12,270 nucleotides of DNA from Maritimibacter sp. GTDB taxonomy: Bacteria; Pseudomonadota; Alphaproteobacteria; Rhodobacterales; Rhodobacteraceae. Shown one piece after another: positions 12,172 to 12,270 of the stretch. The notes beneath the pieces are model-generated. The model did not search any database. It was not told the origin of the DNA and was given only the letters and a program-made list of their open reading frames with translations. The position numbers were made by a program, and so were the translations under genes. The stretch covers positions 1 to 12,270 of the forward strand of contig JAGRMP010000099.1 of NCBI GenBank assembly GCA_020441225.1, read 5' to 3'. The number at the start of each line of letters is the position of its first letter. The first letter of the stretch is position 1.

Positions 12172-12270
12172 GCGCGGTCGTGCTGTCTGCCGGGTTCATC
12201 CCGCTGGTCGACGCGGCGCCGCTGATCGTGGCGCAGGAGATGGGTTTTGCCGCCGAGGAGGGGCTGGCGC
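12168..12270 (+). CDS. nasS: NasS/NrtA-type nitrate-binding protein, N-terminal fragment
   Basis: The first 34 codons of a gene that continues past the window start at GTG 12168, sharing GTGA with the stop of the NasT-type gene. The sequence SAVVLSAGFIPLVDAAPLIVAQEMGFAAEEGL is the characteristic beginning of NrtA/CmpA/NasS-type binding proteins. There is no signal peptide before the conserved region, which fits the cytoplasmic sensor NasS rather than a periplasmic transporter component. NasS binds NasT and frees it in response to nitrate or nitrite. Only the N-terminus is visible, so the NasS call rests on gene order and the missing signal peptide. Confidence 0.82.
   Translation, partial: MSAVVLSAGFIPLVDAAPLIVAQEMGFAAEEGLA

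Noticed and set aside
1..12270. Search for CRISPR arrays, tRNA/rRNA genes, insertion-sequence ends or phage genes
   Set aside because: No regularly spaced repeats, cloverleaf-like sequences, transposase motifs or integrase motifs were seen; apart from the short promoter, base composition is uniform.

Overview
This is a GC-rich window that reads like an alphaproteobacterium, probably Rhodobacterales. The family assignment is an inference from codon and base composition, from tightly overlapping operons and from a NasT/NasS-type pair at the right end. No phage, insertion sequence, tRNA, rRNA or CRISPR array was seen.

Layout: (1) 1-236 is the 3' end of a GNAT acetyltransferase. (2) 340-1260 is an alpha/beta hydrolase. 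Its stop codon overlaps, in a shared CTAG, the stop codon of the operon that converges on it. (3) 10122 down to 1257, on the minus strand, is a seven-gene operon. In transcription order it holds a GH105-type unsaturated-uronyl hydrolase, KduI (5-keto-4-deoxyuronate isomerase), an 825-residue protein of unknown function, a periplasmic sugar-binding protein, two MalF/MalG-type permeases and a MalK/UgpC-type ATPase. Most junctions are 4-bp ATGA overlaps; the exceptions are a 57-bp gap before the binding protein and an 8-bp gap before the ATPase. (4) 10123-10206 is a short AT-rich divergent promoter region with a strong palindrome. (5) 10207-11244 is a divergent LacI-family regulator with a probable TTG start. 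(6) 11245-11586 is a 342-bp non-coding stretch rich in inverted repeats, including a terminator-like hairpin with a competing upstream pairing. (7) 11587-12171 is an ANTAR-domain regulator of NasT type. It overlaps the start of a NrtA/NasS-type nitrate-binding protein at 12168, which runs off the window.

How the genes fit together: the ABC transporter should import an oligosaccharide. The GH105 enzyme should remove the 4,5-unsaturated uronic acid that polysaccharide lyases leave at the non-reducing end. KduI should convert the released 5-keto-4-deoxyuronate to 3-deoxy-D-glycero-2,5-hexodiulosonate. The LacI-type protein is the obvious local repressor. The source polymer (pectin/rhamnogalacturonan, ulvan or another uronide) cannot be decided from the sequence. 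KduD, KdgK, KDPG aldolase and any recognisable secreted lyase are absent from the window. The 825-residue protein is the main unknown of the operon and may be a new carbohydrate-active enzyme. The NasT/NasS pair is a separate nitrate-responsive regulatory unit, and its leader has the architecture expected of an RNA attenuator.
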